From contig CAMDUE010000007.1 of NCBI GenBank assembly GCA_945877575.1, positions 1 to 64,000 on the forward strand: 64,000 nt of DNA, read 5' to 3'. The notes beneath the pieces were generated by a model. It ran no database searches. It had not been told where the DNA came from and saw only the letters and a list, made by a program, of their open reading frames with translations. Source of the DNA: Chitinophaga pinensis (GTDB taxonomy: Bacteria; Bacteroidota; Bacteroidia; NS11-12g; UBA955). Numbering within the stretch: the stretch's first letter is position 1; each line of letters begins with the position of its first letter. The translations under genes were made by a program, and so were the position numbers. Positions 47,114 through 56,333 of the stretch are shown piece by piece.

Positions 47114-48421
47114 ATGAAAATTGCAGTAGTTGGAACAGGTTATGTTGGATTGGTTAGCGGCACTTGCTTTGCTGAAACTGGCAACGATGTAATCTGTGTA
47201 GACATCGATCAATCAAAAGTTGAAAGACTTTCTAACGGACAAATAACCATTTTTGAGCCCGGCCTAGAAGTTCTTTTCAAAAGAAACCTTAAGGAGGGTA
47301 GATTGCAATTTACCACCAATCTTGAAGAAGCCATCAAAGACAGTTTAGTCATTTTCTTAGCCCTTCCAACCCCTCCAGGCGAAGACGGATCAGCTGATCT
47401 ACGTTACGTTTTAGGTGTTGCAGATCATTTAGGTAAAATCATGACCGATTACAAGGTCATTGTAGACAAAAGCACGGTTCCAGTAGGAACAGCAGATAGA
47501 GTACACGCAGCTATTGCAGCTAATTACAAGGGTGAATTTGACGTGGTTTCTAATCCGGAATTTTTACGAGAAGGTGTTGCAGTAGATGATTTCATGAAAC
47601 CTGATCGCGTAGTGATTGGCGCTGCGAGCCAACGAGCTTTTGAGGTCATGGATGAATTGTACGCTCCTTACGTTCGCCAAGGAAATCCTGTAATGCACAT
47701 GGATACTCGCTCAGCCGAGTTGACCAAATACGCGGCTAACAGTTTCTTAGCAACCAAAATTTCCTTCATGAACGAGATTGCTCGCTTATGTGAATTATTG
47801 GGTGCTGACGTTGATATGGTGAGAAAAGGCGTGGGTAGCGATGATCGTATTGGTAAGCGTTTCTTGTTCCCAGGTATTGGTTACGGGGGAAGTTGTTTTC
47901 CGAAGGATGTGAAAGCATTAGTTCACAGTGCATCAGAAGTGAATTACGATTTCAAAATTTTGAAAGCAGTAGAAGATGTTAATGCAGACCAAAAGAAAGC
48001 GCTTTTACCAAAAATTGATGCTCATTTTGACTCAATAAGCGGTAAAACCGTTGCTATGTGGGGACTTGCTTTCAAACCCAATACCGATGATATAAGAGAG
48101 GCTCCAGCCCTAGAAATGATTGATGAATTGGTTGCAAAAGGTGCAAAAGTTCAGGTATATGACCCGGAGGCCATGTTGAATGTAAAAAATACGATCCAAG
48201 ACAAAGTGATCTATGCCGATTCATCTTACGATGCCTTGCATGGTGCAGACTTCTTGGTAATTGCTACTGAATGGCCTGAATTTAGAACCCCTGATTTTGA
48301 TAAAATTAAGGCCTCACTCAAAGAAATGGTTATCTTCGACGGACGAAATCTATTTGAATTAGATTCAATGAAGAAACACGGTTTTAATTACTACAGCATC
48401 GGAAGAAAAGACATTAAATGA
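47114..48421 (+). CDS. ugd: UDP-glucose 6-dehydrogenase
   Basis: A 435-residue NAD-dependent enzyme that oxidises UDP-glucose to UDP-glucuronate. The N-terminal Rossmann motif is GTGYVG (7-12); the catalytic Cys261 lies in [10 protein letters not shown]; and the C-terminal UDP-binding domain has [17 protein letters not shown]. The GDP-mannose and UDP-GlcNAc dehydrogenases are relatives, but the next gene, a UDP-glucuronate decarboxylase-like enzyme with a 4-bp overlap, makes UDP-glucose the best substrate. Confidence 0.93.
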   Translation: MKIAVVGTGYVGLVSGTCFAETGNDVICVDIDQSKVERLSNGQITIFEPGLEVLFKRNLKEGRLQFTTNLEEAIKDSLVIFLALPTPPGEDGSADLRYVLGVADHLGKIMTDYKVIVDKSTVPVGTADRVHAAIAANYKGEFDVVSNPEFLREGVAVDDFMKPDRVVIGAASQRAFEVMDELYAPYVRQGNPVMHMDTRSAELTKYAANSFLATKISFMNEIARLCELLGADVDMVRKGVGSDDRIGKRFLFPGIGYGGSCFPKDVKALVHSASEVNYDFKILKAVEDVNADQKKALLPKIDAHFDSISGKTVAMWGLAFKPNTDDIREAPALEMIDELVAKGAKVQVYDPEAMLNVKNTIQDKVIYADSSYDALHGADFLVIATEWPEFRTPDFDKIKASLKEMVIFDGRNLFELDSMKKHGFNYYSIGRKDIK

Positions 48422-49401
48422 AAAAAGAACGCGTATTGATTACCGGTGCAGCCGGGTTTTTAGGGTCTCACTTGTGTGATCGTTTCATCAAAGAAGGTTA
48501 TCATGTCATTGGGATGGACAACCTAATCACAGGGGATCTTAGAAATATTGAGCATCTTTTTAAGTTGCCTGATTTTGAATTCTACAACCACGATGTTTCC
48601 ACATTTGTGCACGTACCCGGTGATTTAAAATACATCTTGCATTTTGCATCACCAGCAAGTCCTATAGATTATCTAAAGATTCCCATTCAAACTTTGAAAG
48701 TGGGGTCATTAGGTACTCACAATCTTTTGGGATTGGCCATGGCAAAAAAAGCCCGAATATTAGTGGCCTCTACCAGCGAAGTGTATGGTGACCCAACAGT
48801 ACATCCACAAACCGAAGATTATTGGGGAAATGTAAATCCTGTGGGTCCTCGCGGTGTTTATGATGAAGCCAAACGCTTCCAAGAGGCAATAACCATGGCT
48901 TATCATACTTACCACGGATTAGAAACTAGAATTGTTCGAATATTCAATACTTATGGACCTAGAATGCGTCTGAATGATGGTCGTGTACTTCCAGCGTTCA
49001 TGGGTCAAGCACTTCGTGGTGAAGATCTTACCGTTTTCGGTGATGGAAGTCAAACCAGAAGCTTTTGTTATGTAGATGATCTAGTAGAAGGTATTTATCG
49101 CCTATTATTAAGTAATTGTGTAGATCCAGTAAATATTGGAAATCCCAAAGAAATAACCATTGCTCAATTTGCTGAAGAAATCATCAAACTAACCGGTACC
49201 GACCAAAAAGTGGTTTACAAACCTCTGCCCGTTGATGATCCAAAACAACGTCAACCCAATATTACTAAGGCGCAAGAAATCTTAAGTTGGGAGCCACGTT
49301 ATGATCGTAGCGAAGGGCTTAAAATTACTTGGGATTATTTCAAATCTCTGCCAAAAGAGCGCCTCTACGAGGAAGCACACCACAGAGATTTTATAAATTA
49401 A
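48418..49401 (+). CDS. UDP-glucuronate decarboxylase (UDP-xylose synthase)
   Basis: A 327-residue extended short-chain dehydrogenase. The NAD motif GAAGFLG lies near residue 8-14, the catalytic Tyr148 and Lys152 are in YDEAK, and [11 protein letters not shown] plus [15 protein letters not shown] match UDP-xylose synthases closely. It converts UDP-glucuronate to UDP-xylose, completing the two-step route started by the overlapping ugd gene. Related dTDP-glucose dehydratases are less likely given that context. Confidence 0.92.
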   Translation: MKKERVLITGAAGFLGSHLCDRFIKEGYHVIGMDNLITGDLRNIEHLFKLPDFEFYNHDVSTFVHVPGDLKYILHFASPASPIDYLKIPIQTLKVGSLGTHNLLGLAMAKKARILVASTSEVYGDPTVHPQTEDYWGNVNPVGPRGVYDEAKRFQEAITMAYHTYHGLETRIVRIFNTYGPRMRLNDGRVLPAFMGQALRGEDLTVFGDGSQTRSFCYVDDLVEGIYRLLLSNCVDPVNIGNPKEITIAQFAEEIIKLTGTDQKVVYKPLPVDDPKQRQPNITKAQEILSWEPRYDRSEGLKITWDYFKSLPKERLYEEAHHRDFIN

Positions 49402-49405
49402 AAAC

Positions 49406-50440
49406 TTATTGAGACAGCTTGTTGGCTAATTGTCCGCAAGCTGCATCAATATCTTTTCCCCGACTTCGTCTGACGTTTACTATCAATCTTCTGGAGCTCA
49501 ATCCTTCGGCGAATTCCATCAGCCTACTAGTAGGTAGGTAATCAGCTGTTGAAATTGGGTTATACTCAATCAAATTGATTTTACTCGGAAAAGAATGAGC
49601 AAATACAGCCAATTCTTTTTCAGATTGCAAATCATCATTAACCCCGGCAATAACGGTATATTCTAATGTGGGTCTATTGCCTGTTTTATCGTACCAATAC
49701 TGTAATGCTTCGGTTAAATCTTCGAGAGGATTGCTATCATTGATGGGCATGATGGCGCTTCTTTTCTCATTCGTAGCAGCATGTAAACTAAGCGCGAGAT
49801 TAGTTCTAACACCGTCATCTGCCAATTTTTTTATCATTTTGGTAATGCCAGCCGTAGATAAAGTTATTCTGCTTGGGCTCATCCCCATTCCATCGGGGGA
49901 TGTGATGAGGTCAACACTCCTTAAAACTTCGTTATAATTCAAAAGAGGTTCACCCATGCCCATATAAACTATGTTATCTAAACGCTTACCATGATGTTTT
50001 TCAGCTAATTCATTGATTAAATTTACTTGATCAACAATTTCACCGGCGGTCAGATTTCGTTCTCTTTTTAGATATCCTGTAGCACAAAACTTACAATCCA
50101 ATGAACAGCCCACTTGACTACTTACACAAGCCGTGGTGCGGCTCTTGGTAGGAATCAATACACCCTCAACTTTGTTCCCATCAAACAACTTAAAAAGTAC
50201 TTTTATGGTTCCATCTTTGGAATATTGGGCATCGCTTAATTCAGTTTGATGAAATGTAAAATTTTCTTCAAGGAGGCTGCGCAAATCTTTGGGTAAATTG
50301 CTCATTTCAGCAAAAGATCTCGCACCTTTTTGCCATAGCCATTGCCAAATCTGTTTAGATCGAAAGCTGGGTTGTTTTACTTCTAAAAACCAAGCATTTA
50401 ATTCTTCTAATTTGAGATTTCGGATATCTCTCATCAACAA
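49406..50440 (-). CDS. rlmN: 23S rRNA/tRNA (adenine-C2)-methyltransferase RlmN
   Basis: A 344-residue radical SAM enzyme that methylates C2 of A2503 in 23S rRNA and A37 of some tRNAs. The iron-sulphur motif CSLDCKFC has Cys112, Cys116 and Cys119. MGMGEPLLN follows, and a conserved Cys near the C-terminus (AACGQL) is the methyl-carrying residue in the family. It starts 2 bp after der and is cotranscribed with it. It converges on the UDP-xylose synthase gene with a 4-bp gap. Confidence 0.95.
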   Translation of the reverse strand: MLMRDIRNLKLEELNAWFLEVKQPSFRSKQIWQWLWQKGARSFAEMSNLPKDLRSLLEENFTFHQTELSDAQYSKDGTIKVLFKLFDGNKVEGVLIPTKSRTTACVSSQVGCSLDCKFCATGYLKRERNLTAGEIVDQVNLINELAEKHHGKRLDNIVYMGMGEPLLNYNEVLRSVDLITSPDGMGMSPSRITLSTAGITKMIKKLADDGVRTNLALSLHAATNEKRSAIMPINDSNPLEDLTEALQYWYDKTGNRPTLEYTVIAGVNDDLQSEKELAVFAHSFPSKINLIEYNPISTADYLPTSRLMEFAEGLSSRRLIVNVRRSRGKDIDAACGQLANKLSQ

Positions 50441-50442
50441 CC

Positions 50443-51756
50443 TTATTTCTTTCTAAAATAAATCATGATTGGAACCCCCGAAAACGGAAACGAATCACGG
50501 AGTTTATTTTCCAAAAATCGGCTGTAAGAATCATCAACATATTGAGGAAGGTTACAGAAAAATGCAAACGCAACCCTTTTGGAAGGCAGTTGAGTCACAA
50601 ATTTGATTTTTACAAATTTCCCTTTTTTGCTTGGCGGAGGATAATTTTCTATAATCGGTAAGATGAAATCATTGAGTTTATGCGTTGAAATTCTGGTACT
50701 CAATGAATCATAAACCTTTGTTATCATTTCAACAGCTTGAAAAATACGTTGCTTGGTCAATGCCGAAATATACAAAACCGGAACATCTACAAAAGGAGCA
50801 ATTCGTTGTTTAATATTTTCAGTGAAAGCCAAATGAGTATTTGTATCTTTTTCAATCAGATCCCATTTATTTACTAAAATCACGACTCCTTTTCCCAATC
50901 GATGGGCCATCCAGAATAGATTGAGATCTTGTGCTTCAAGTCCTTGTGTTGCATCCAAAACCAGAACCACAATATCAGCATTTTCCAATGCTCTCAACGA
51001 ACGCATGACCGAGTAAAACTCAATGTTTTCGTGGACTTTACTCTTCTTTCTAATTCCTGCGGTATCAATCAGGATCATTTCCTTACCAAAAGCGTTATAG
51101 TGGGTATCTATGCTGTCTCGGGTGGTACCTGCAATGTCAGTAACAATGTTTCTGTCTTTTCCAAGTAAAGCATTTATAATACTACTTTTTCCTACGTTTG
51201 GACGACCTACAATAGCAATTTTAGGAAGTGCAAGTTCATCTTCACTCGTAGAATCGGGTAATTCTTTTATATGTTCAGTTACAGCATCTAACAATTCACC
51301 AGTTCCAGAACCATTTGTAGCCGAAACTTCAAAAATATGCTCAAATCCCAAGGCATAAAAACTGGGTGCTTGTAATCTTAAACTCTCGTTATCTACCTTA
51401 TTCACGCAAAGCAACACGGGCTTTTTGTTTCGATGCAATAGTTGAGCAAAATCCTGGTCTAAAGGGTGAATATCTGATTGAACATCCACCATAAAAATAA
51501 GAACAGCGGCCTCTTCAATGGCAATATGTACTTGCTCTCTTATGGCATTTTCAAATAAATCTTCTGATTTTGGAACAAATCCACCGGTATCAATAACCGT
51601 AAATTCAACGCCATTCCAGTCGCTTCTGCCGTAATGACGATCACGGGTTACGCCACTAAAGTCATCAACGATGGCTTTCCGTTCACCCGTCAAACGATTG
51701 AACAAGGTGCTTTTTCCAACATTCGGACGACCAACAATGGCTACTATTCGATTCAT
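50443..51756 (-). CDS. der: Ribosome-associated GTPase Der (EngA)
   Basis: A 437-residue protein with two GTPase domains in tandem, which acts in 50S subunit assembly. The first has GRPNVGKSTLFN and DTGGF, the second GRPNVGKSSIIN, DTAGIRKKSK and NKWDLIEK. A C-terminal KH-like domain completes it (PSKRVAFAFFCNLP). A perfect -7 box lies 4 nt upstream of the ATG at 51756, so the der-rlmN transcript should be leaderless. Confidence 0.97.
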   Translation of the reverse strand: MNRIVAIVGRPNVGKSTLFNRLTGERKAIVDDFSGVTRDRHYGRSDWNGVEFTVIDTGGFVPKSEDLFENAIREQVHIAIEEAAVLIFMVDVQSDIHPLDQDFAQLLHRNKKPVLLCVNKVDNESLRLQAPSFYALGFEHIFEVSATNGSGTGELLDAVTEHIKELPDSTSEDELALPKIAIVGRPNVGKSSIINALLGKDRNIVTDIAGTTRDSIDTHYNAFGKEMILIDTAGIRKKSKVHENIEFYSVMRSLRALENADIVVLVLDATQGLEAQDLNLFWMAHRLGKGVVILVNKWDLIEKDTNTHLAFTENIKQRIAPFVDVPVLYISALTKQRIFQAVEMITKVYDSLSTRISTHKLNDFILPIIENYPPPSKKGKFVKIKFVTQLPSKRVAFAFFCNLPQYVDDSYSRFLENKLRDSFPFSGVPIMIYFRKK

Positions 51757-51760
51757 CCTG

Positions 51761-51768
51761 CAAAGATA
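51761..51768 (-). promoter_or_regulatory. -7 box TATCTTTG for der-rlmN
   Basis: A perfect TAnnTTTG box 4 nt before the der ATG (51754-51756). Confidence 0.65.
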
Positions 51769-51834
51769 CGATAGAAAATACCGATGTTATGCTAAGTGAA
51801 CATTTATTAGGGCATATGTTATAAAAGGGGATTG

Positions 51835-51851
51835 TTTAACTAGGTGTTAAA
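51835..51851. promoter_or_regulatory. Inverted repeat upstream of the sigma-54-like promoter
   Basis: TTTAAC (51835-51840) and GTTAAA (51846-51851) are perfect inverted repeats over a 5-bp centre. The site lies about 60-75 bp upstream of the -24 element, a suitable distance for a sigma-54 enhancer-binding activator. The sequence is A+T-rich, so chance is possible. Confidence 0.35.
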
Positions 51852-51885
51852 GCATTTCAGATAGTATTCAACAGAATAATTAAAT

Positions 51886-51893
51886 TAACTTTG
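51886..51893 (+). promoter_or_regulatory. -7 box TAACTTTG upstream of the wza-like gene
   Basis: A perfect TAnnTTTG box 152 nt before the ATG at 52046. Transcription from here would begin near 51900 and carry the whole structured leader. Confidence 0.5.
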
Positions 51894-51906
51894 TGTAATC
51901 TTTAAA

Positions 51907-51925
51907 TTGGCACGGAATATGCCAA
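51907..51925 (+). promoter_or_regulatory. Sigma-54-type -24/-12 promoter of the polysaccharide operon
   Basis: TTGGCACGGAATATGCCAA contains a perfect -24 core TGGCACG and the invariant GC of the -12 element with the exact GG-N10-GC spacing (GG at 51909-51910, GC at 51921-51922). The -12 side reads ATGCC instead of TTGCW. Predicted start is near 51934, giving a leader of about 110 nt. The same bases form an inverted repeat, TTGGCA-N7-TGCCAA, so an operator is the alternative reading. Confidence 0.6.
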
Positions 51926-51955
51926 CAAAGGAACAGTAACTTTCAAACTTTCATT

Positions 51956-51986
51956 TCTCAGTTCAAAAATTAACGTGTAACTGAGA
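51956..51986 (+). promoter_or_regulatory. Leader hairpin before the wza-like gene
   Basis: TCTCAGTT (51956-51963) pairs perfectly with AACTGAGA (51979-51986) over a 15-nt loop. Two G-U pairs could extend it. The stem is followed at once by a G-rich run containing GGCGGAGCCGT (51988-51998), which shares its first five bases with the enterobacterial ops element; no T run follows. It may act in the leader RNA of the operon. Confidence 0.45.
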
Positions 51987-52027
51987 GGGCGGAGCCGTAA
52001 AATTTTTACAAAACCATTGATTTTCCG

Positions 52028-52035
52028 TAAGTTTG
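52028..52035 (+). promoter_or_regulatory. -7 box TAAGTTTG close to the wza-like gene
   Basis: A perfect TAnnTTTG box 10 nt before the ATG at 52046. If used, it would bypass the structured leader. Confidence 0.5.
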
Positions 52036-52045
52036 ATTTGAATTC

Positions 52046-52807
52046 ATGATAAAAAAAGGTTTAGTAGTTTTAGTGGTATCTTATTTTTTGGCTTTTTGCG
52101 GAAGTTCTAAAGACCAAGTCTATTTCACTGGTTTAAAAGATAGTACCATAATTGACTCAGTTTATTGGAGGGAAGTCATTATTCACAAAGGTGATCAATT
52201 ATCCATTACCGTTGCTAGTTTAAACCCTGAGATGGATCAAATTGTTAATCAAGCCAATTCAGTATCCGGCCAGTCTGCGGGGGGTGAAACTCAATCTGGT
52301 TATTTTGTAACTGAAAAAGGCATTCTAAACTTGCCTCGTGTAGGAAACTTAAAAGTAGAGGGAATGTCTCATGCGCAGCTCATTGATACCCTACAAATAC
52401 TTTATTCCCAATATACTAAAAGTCCAATTGTCTCAGTCAGACTAATGAATTTCAGGGTCACCGTTTTGGGTGAAGTTATGCATCCTGGCCAGTTAACATT
52501 TTCAACTCCAAATATTGATATATATCAAGCTATCGGCAAGGCTGGCGATATCACTCCTTTCGGGAGAAGATCAGACGTATTACTAATCAGGCAAACAGAT
52601 TCTTCAAGATTGGTTCATAGAGTAAACCTCTCTGATCCAAAAGTAATTCGCAGCTCGGTTTTTCAATTGCAATCAGGAGATTTAATCTATGTAGAGGCCA
52701 ATCAAACCAAGAAGAATTCAAGCAGTTTAACATTGCAATTATTCCCTGTAATCACTAGCGGAGTTACGTTAGTTGTTGCATTAATGGGTATTGTTGGAAG
52801 ATTTTAA
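52046..52807 (+). CDS. Polysaccharide export outer-membrane lipoprotein (Wza-like)
   Basis: A 253-residue lipoprotein (MIKKGLVVLVVSYFLAFC, Cys18). A Poly_export domain (WREVIIHKGDQLSITVASLNPE) is followed by SLBB-type repeats (VTVLGEVMHPGQLTFSTPN, QAIGKAGDITPFG) and a C-terminal hydrophobic helix (LQLFPVITSGVTLVVALMG) that could cross the outer membrane. Wza-type proteins form the outer-membrane channel for capsule or exopolysaccharide. The Wzc-like gene follows after 15 bp, as expected for a coupled secretion machine. Confidence 0.92.
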   Translation: MIKKGLVVLVVSYFLAFCGSSKDQVYFTGLKDSTIIDSVYWREVIIHKGDQLSITVASLNPEMDQIVNQANSVSGQSAGGETQSGYFVTEKGILNLPRVGNLKVEGMSHAQLIDTLQILYSQYTKSPIVSVRLMNFRVTVLGEVMHPGQLTFSTPNIDIYQAIGKAGDITPFGRRSDVLLIRQTDSSRLVHRVNLSDPKVIRSSVFQLQSGDLIYVEANQTKKNSSSLTLQLFPVITSGVTLVVALMGIVGRF

Positions 52808-52822
52808 ATAGTAAGTTAAATC

Positions 52823-55246
52823 ATGGAACCAAATCCACTAAATCCTGGACATGTTTACAAACAAACAGAATCCAAATTAGGGACAAGTAGCGCACTAAAT
52901 CCTTATGATATTGTTAGAAAGGTAATTTTACCCTTTTGGCCCATTTATGCGATTTCTTTGGTTATTGCCTTTTTTGCTGCTCGCGTCTATATTCGTTATC
53001 AGATTCCAGTTTTTCAAGTGTTTGGAAAGGTATTGCTTAAGGAAGATGGGGGTGCAGAAGGTGCCATATTAAAAGAGTTTGACATTTTTGCTGCACAGAA
53101 ATCAGTTGACAATGAAATTGAAATAATCCGTTCCTCAGATATCACTGGTAAAGTAGCTCGCAACTTAAATACGTACATTTCAATTCGTCAAGAAGGCAAG
53201 GTTAGAACAAATATTATGCCTTTCCATTTTGCCATCAATTTTGAAGCACTTGATGAAGACTCAATAATGTCTGCTAACAATTTAGAACTTGTATTCAACT
53301 CCGACAGAAAGTCGTTCACAATTTCCGGTACGAAATACCCTCTAAAGGATCAGATTATTACTATCAATGGAACATCGTTTCAATTGACAATAGACCAGTT
53401 GCTTGCATCTCAAGTCAATTTCAACACCCCTTATTATTTATCTATTAGAGATATAAAAGCTGAAACTGCTAGAATTTCAAATGCTGTAACTGCGGCTCAA
53501 GTGGGCAAAAAAACTACCATTATTGCAATTACATATAGCGATCAAAATGTCGAAAATGCACAAAAGATATTGAATGAAGTTGTTGATGTCTACACAAATT
53601 CTTCTGTGGCAGATAAGCGACGTTCGGCTCAATTCTCGCTAGATTTCATAGATCAAAGACTTCGACTTATCAATGGAGAATTGGATAGCGTTGAAAGGAA
53701 TATTGAACAATATAAGTCAGCCAATGGAATTTATGATATCAGCTCTCAAGCGAATTTGTACTTATCCTCTGTCAAAGAAACTGATCAAAAGATAGCGGAA
53801 TTGGATTTGCAATTATCTGTATTAGCGGATATTGAAAACTATATTAATCAGAAACAAAACACAACTGGAACCGTTCCGTCTGTTATGGGTTTCAATGAAC
53901 CCTTATTAAGTGCCTTATTAAGTAAATTATACGATTTAGAAACTGATTTAAGCAAGAGAAAAAAGATTTCGGGGTATCAAGACGAAACCTATGTTACTCT
54001 AGAAGAGGAAATAATAAAAACCAAGCGCAGCATTAAGGAGAATATTCGAAACATTAGATCTAACTTAAATATTGCCAAGATAAATTACACACAACAATCC
54101 GGCGAAAAAAATGGATTGCTAAGTGCAATTCCGGCAAAGGAGCGGACTTTGGTTGACATTTCTCGGCAGCAATCAATAAAAAATGAGATTTACACTTTTT
54201 TGTTAGAAAAACGCGAAGAGTCAGCAATATCGTTTGCAGCAACGGTTTCAGATATAAGAATCATTGAGAAAGCTTTCGGTGGATCACAAATTGCCCCTAA
54301 ACCTTCAATGAATTATGTATTTGCTTTCAGTATCAGCTTCATAATTCCATTTTTATTCGTTTACTGGTGGGTTCTATTAAATCCAAAAATCAAATTCCGC
54401 GAGGACATAGAATCTTTAACCGAGATTCCCATCATTGGTGAAATCATGTATGACAATCAAAAGCGAAGCATTATTGTGGGCATCAAGGATAGAGGAATTA
54501 TCGCAGAATCTGTTAGAAGTATTCGGACAAAGATATCTAATTTTCGATGGCAGAATAAGAAATCAGTACATACTATTTTAGTTTCTTCATCTGTTCCCGG
54601 GGAAGGTAAAACTTTTGTGAGTATCAATTTAGGAATCAGTTTCAGTTTATCGGGTCAAAAAGTGGTTTTGATTGGTGCAGATATGCGAAAGCCAACGCTG
54701 CATAAACCATTTAATTTACAAGCAAGAAATGGTTTAAGTGCTTATTTATCTGGGGCAAATGATTTAGATTCCATTATATATCCAACAGAATATGATGGAC
54801 TTTCGATCATCCCGTCAGGCGTTATTCCACCGAATCCAACAGAATTATTTGAATCAGATCAGATGGAAGTTTTTTTCATAGAATTAAAGAAACGATTTGA
54901 TATTATTTTAATAGATACTCCTCCATTAGGGCTTGTCTCTGATGCTGAATTGATTGCAAAGTTTGTAGATATGAGCATATTTGTGGTTCGACAAAATAAA
55001 ACACATAAAGATGCCATTGTTGAGGTTATTGAAAAAGCTAGAAAAACAGGATTGTTTCCCAATATTTCTTTGATTTTTAATGGTTTAAAACCAACGGGAA
55101 TTGGACGCTATGCGTATTACGGTTATGGTGGATATGGTTACAGTGGTTATGGTTATGGAGGATATAACTACGGATATGGTTATTATGGAAGTGGGGTGAA
55201 GAAAACGGGATATGGGTATTTTTTAAAGAAGATTTTTAAGAAGTGA
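52823..55246 (+). CDS. Polysaccharide co-polymerase / tyrosine autokinase (Wzc-like)
   Basis: An 807-residue inner-membrane protein. A Wzz-type chain-length domain (~30-510) has membrane segments near 34-53 and 495-515 and a periplasmic coiled coil. The cytoplasmic BY-kinase has Walker A VPGEGKT at 591-597, Walker A' ADMRKP (Asp620) and Walker B ILIDTPP (Asp698). The tail from 761 onward is Gly/Tyr-rich with 15 tyrosines, the expected autophosphorylation cluster. It should control polymer length and export together with the Wza-like lipoprotein. Confidence 0.94.
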   Translation: MEPNPLNPGHVYKQTESKLGTSSALNPYDIVRKVILPFWPIYAISLVIAFFAARVYIRYQIPVFQVFGKVLLKEDGGAEGAILKEFDIFAAQKSVDNEIEIIRSSDITGKVARNLNTYISIRQEGKVRTNIMPFHFAINFEALDEDSIMSANNLELVFNSDRKSFTISGTKYPLKDQIITINGTSFQLTIDQLLASQVNFNTPYYLSIRDIKAETARISNAVTAAQVGKKTTIIAITYSDQNVENAQKILNEVVDVYTNSSVADKRRSAQFSLDFIDQRLRLINGELDSVERNIEQYKSANGIYDISSQANLYLSSVKETDQKIAELDLQLSVLADIENYINQKQNTTGTVPSVMGFNEPLLSALLSKLYDLETDLSKRKKISGYQDETYVTLEEEIIKTKRSIKENIRNIRSNLNIAKINYTQQSGEKNGLLSAIPAKERTLVDISRQQSIKNEIYTFLLEKREESAISFAATVSDIRIIEKAFGGSQIAPKPSMNYVFAFSISFIIPFLFVYWWVLLNPKIKFREDIESLTEIPIIGEIMYDNQKRSIIVGIKDRGIIAESVRSIRTKISNFRWQNKKSVHTILVSSSVPGEGKTFVSINLGISFSLSGQKVVLIGADMRKPTLHKPFNLQARNGLSAYLSGANDLDSIIYPTEYDGLSIIPSGVIPPNPTELFESDQMEVFFIELKKRFDIILIDTPPLGLVSDAELIAKFVDMSIFVVRQNKTHKDAIVEVIEKARKTGLFPNISLIFNGLKPTGIGRYAYYGYGGYGYSGYGYGGYNYGYGYYGSGVKKTGYGYFLKKIFKK

Positions 55247-55247
55247 T

Positions 55248-56333
55248 TTGAATACAAATGAATTAAAATTAGCCATTATTGGTGGCGATTTTCCGCCTTC
55301 TAACTCTCCTAGGGCGATTAGAATTTTTAATTTGGTTTCTGGTTTAGCCCCTTATTTTGAGAGGATTAATGTTTATTTGCCAAATGCACCAATAAATAAT
55401 TTGAATGCCGAAAAATCTAATGTGAAATTTTATTCATTTGGGCGAAATATAAAATTTACGTTTCGTGGCACGTTTGGTAGAATATTACAAAGAATTTTTA
55501 ATTTGTTATTCGACTATCCAGATATCAATTTTTTCTTTTGGTTAAAGAATTATCGTCATGTTTTAGATTCTGATGTAATACTTACCATTGGCGTTCCCCA
55601 TTCAATTCATTGGGGAATAAATAAATTGCTTAGAACATGTAATAAAAAGATTTATTGGATTGCTGAATCAAGCGATCCTTTTTTCACAAAAGGCATGGAT
55701 ATTTTTCCTAAGCCATTTTATTTTCGATTTCTAGAGCGTTCCTTTTTAAATAAGGTTGATAAAGTAATCGTTCCATTTGAGGGTGCCATTGCTGCATATC
55801 CTAGATTTTCCAAATCAAAATTCAGTGTAATTCCACAAGGTTTTGACAGCGCATATATTTGCAGTTTTCGAAACGAAAATGTCAATAATTCTATCTTTAC
55901 GTTTGGGTATGCAGGAACTTTATACAAATTTGGTAGAAATCCTTCAGAATTTTTAAAAAAGGCAATAAATTCTAAATTTAATTTTAAATTTTATTTAATA
56001 GTAAATAATTTAGATTTAATACCTTCTGAATGTTTAAGTGATGAACGATTTATTATTCAGAATTTAATGCCTCGAGAAGATGTTTATCGATTGCTAGCAG
56101 GTATGGATTGTATTTTGAATTTTGAAAATTATTCAAAAACGCAGAGCCCTTCTAAGATCATTGAATATTCATTCTTGGGTCGGCCTATATTCACAGTTAA
56201 TTTGGAAATTGATGGTGATGTTTTTATTGATGAACTACTATCAGGCAATAGAGAGCCCATTCAAATCAATAGTTCTGAATACGATAATAAACAAATAATC
56301 GATAAATATATTTCTCTATTTAGAATGGAATGA
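55248..56333 (+). CDS. Glycosyltransferase, GT-B fold (GT4-like)
   Basis: A 361-residue protein. The N-terminal half opens with LAIIGGDFPPSNSPRAIRIF, typical of GT4-like enzymes. The C-terminal half has FGYAGTLYKFGR and QSPSKIIEYSFLGRPIF, matching the nucleotide-sugar-binding region with its conserved Glu. It probably adds one sugar to the lipid-linked repeat unit; donor and acceptor are unknown. It starts with TTG at 55248, one base after the Wzc-like stop codon; the nearest ATG is out of frame. The base composition is visibly more A+T-rich than in the genes before it. It overlaps the polymerase gene by 4 bp. Confidence 0.82.
   Translation: MNTNELKLAIIGGDFPPSNSPRAIRIFNLVSGLAPYFERINVYLPNAPINNLNAEKSNVKFYSFGRNIKFTFRGTFGRILQRIFNLLFDYPDINFFFWLKNYRHVLDSDVILTIGVPHSIHWGINKLLRTCNKKIYWIAESSDPFFTKGMDIFPKPFYFRFLERSFLNKVDKVIVPFEGAIAAYPRFSKSKFSVIPQGFDSAYICSFRNENVNNSIFTFGYAGTLYKFGRNPSEFLKKAINSKFNFKFYLIVNNLDLIPSECLSDERFIIQNLMPREDVYRLLAGMDCILNFENYSKTQSPSKIIEYSFLGRPIFTVNLEIDGDVFIDELLSGNREPIQINSSEYDNKQIIDKYISLFRME

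Larger units (their letters stand above)
51757..52045. other. Divergent regulatory region between der and the polysaccharide operon
   Basis: This 289-bp gap is the longest in the window. It holds no credible gene. In order it carries the der -7 box, an inverted repeat TTTAAC-N5-GTTAAA (51835-51851), a primary-sigma box at 51886-51893, a sigma-54-like -24/-12 element at 51908-51923, a structured leader with a hairpin at 51956-51986, a G+C-rich GGCGG motif at 51988, a GTAAAA-T-TTTTAC repeat (51997-52009) and another -7 box at 52028-52035. Confidence 0.75.
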
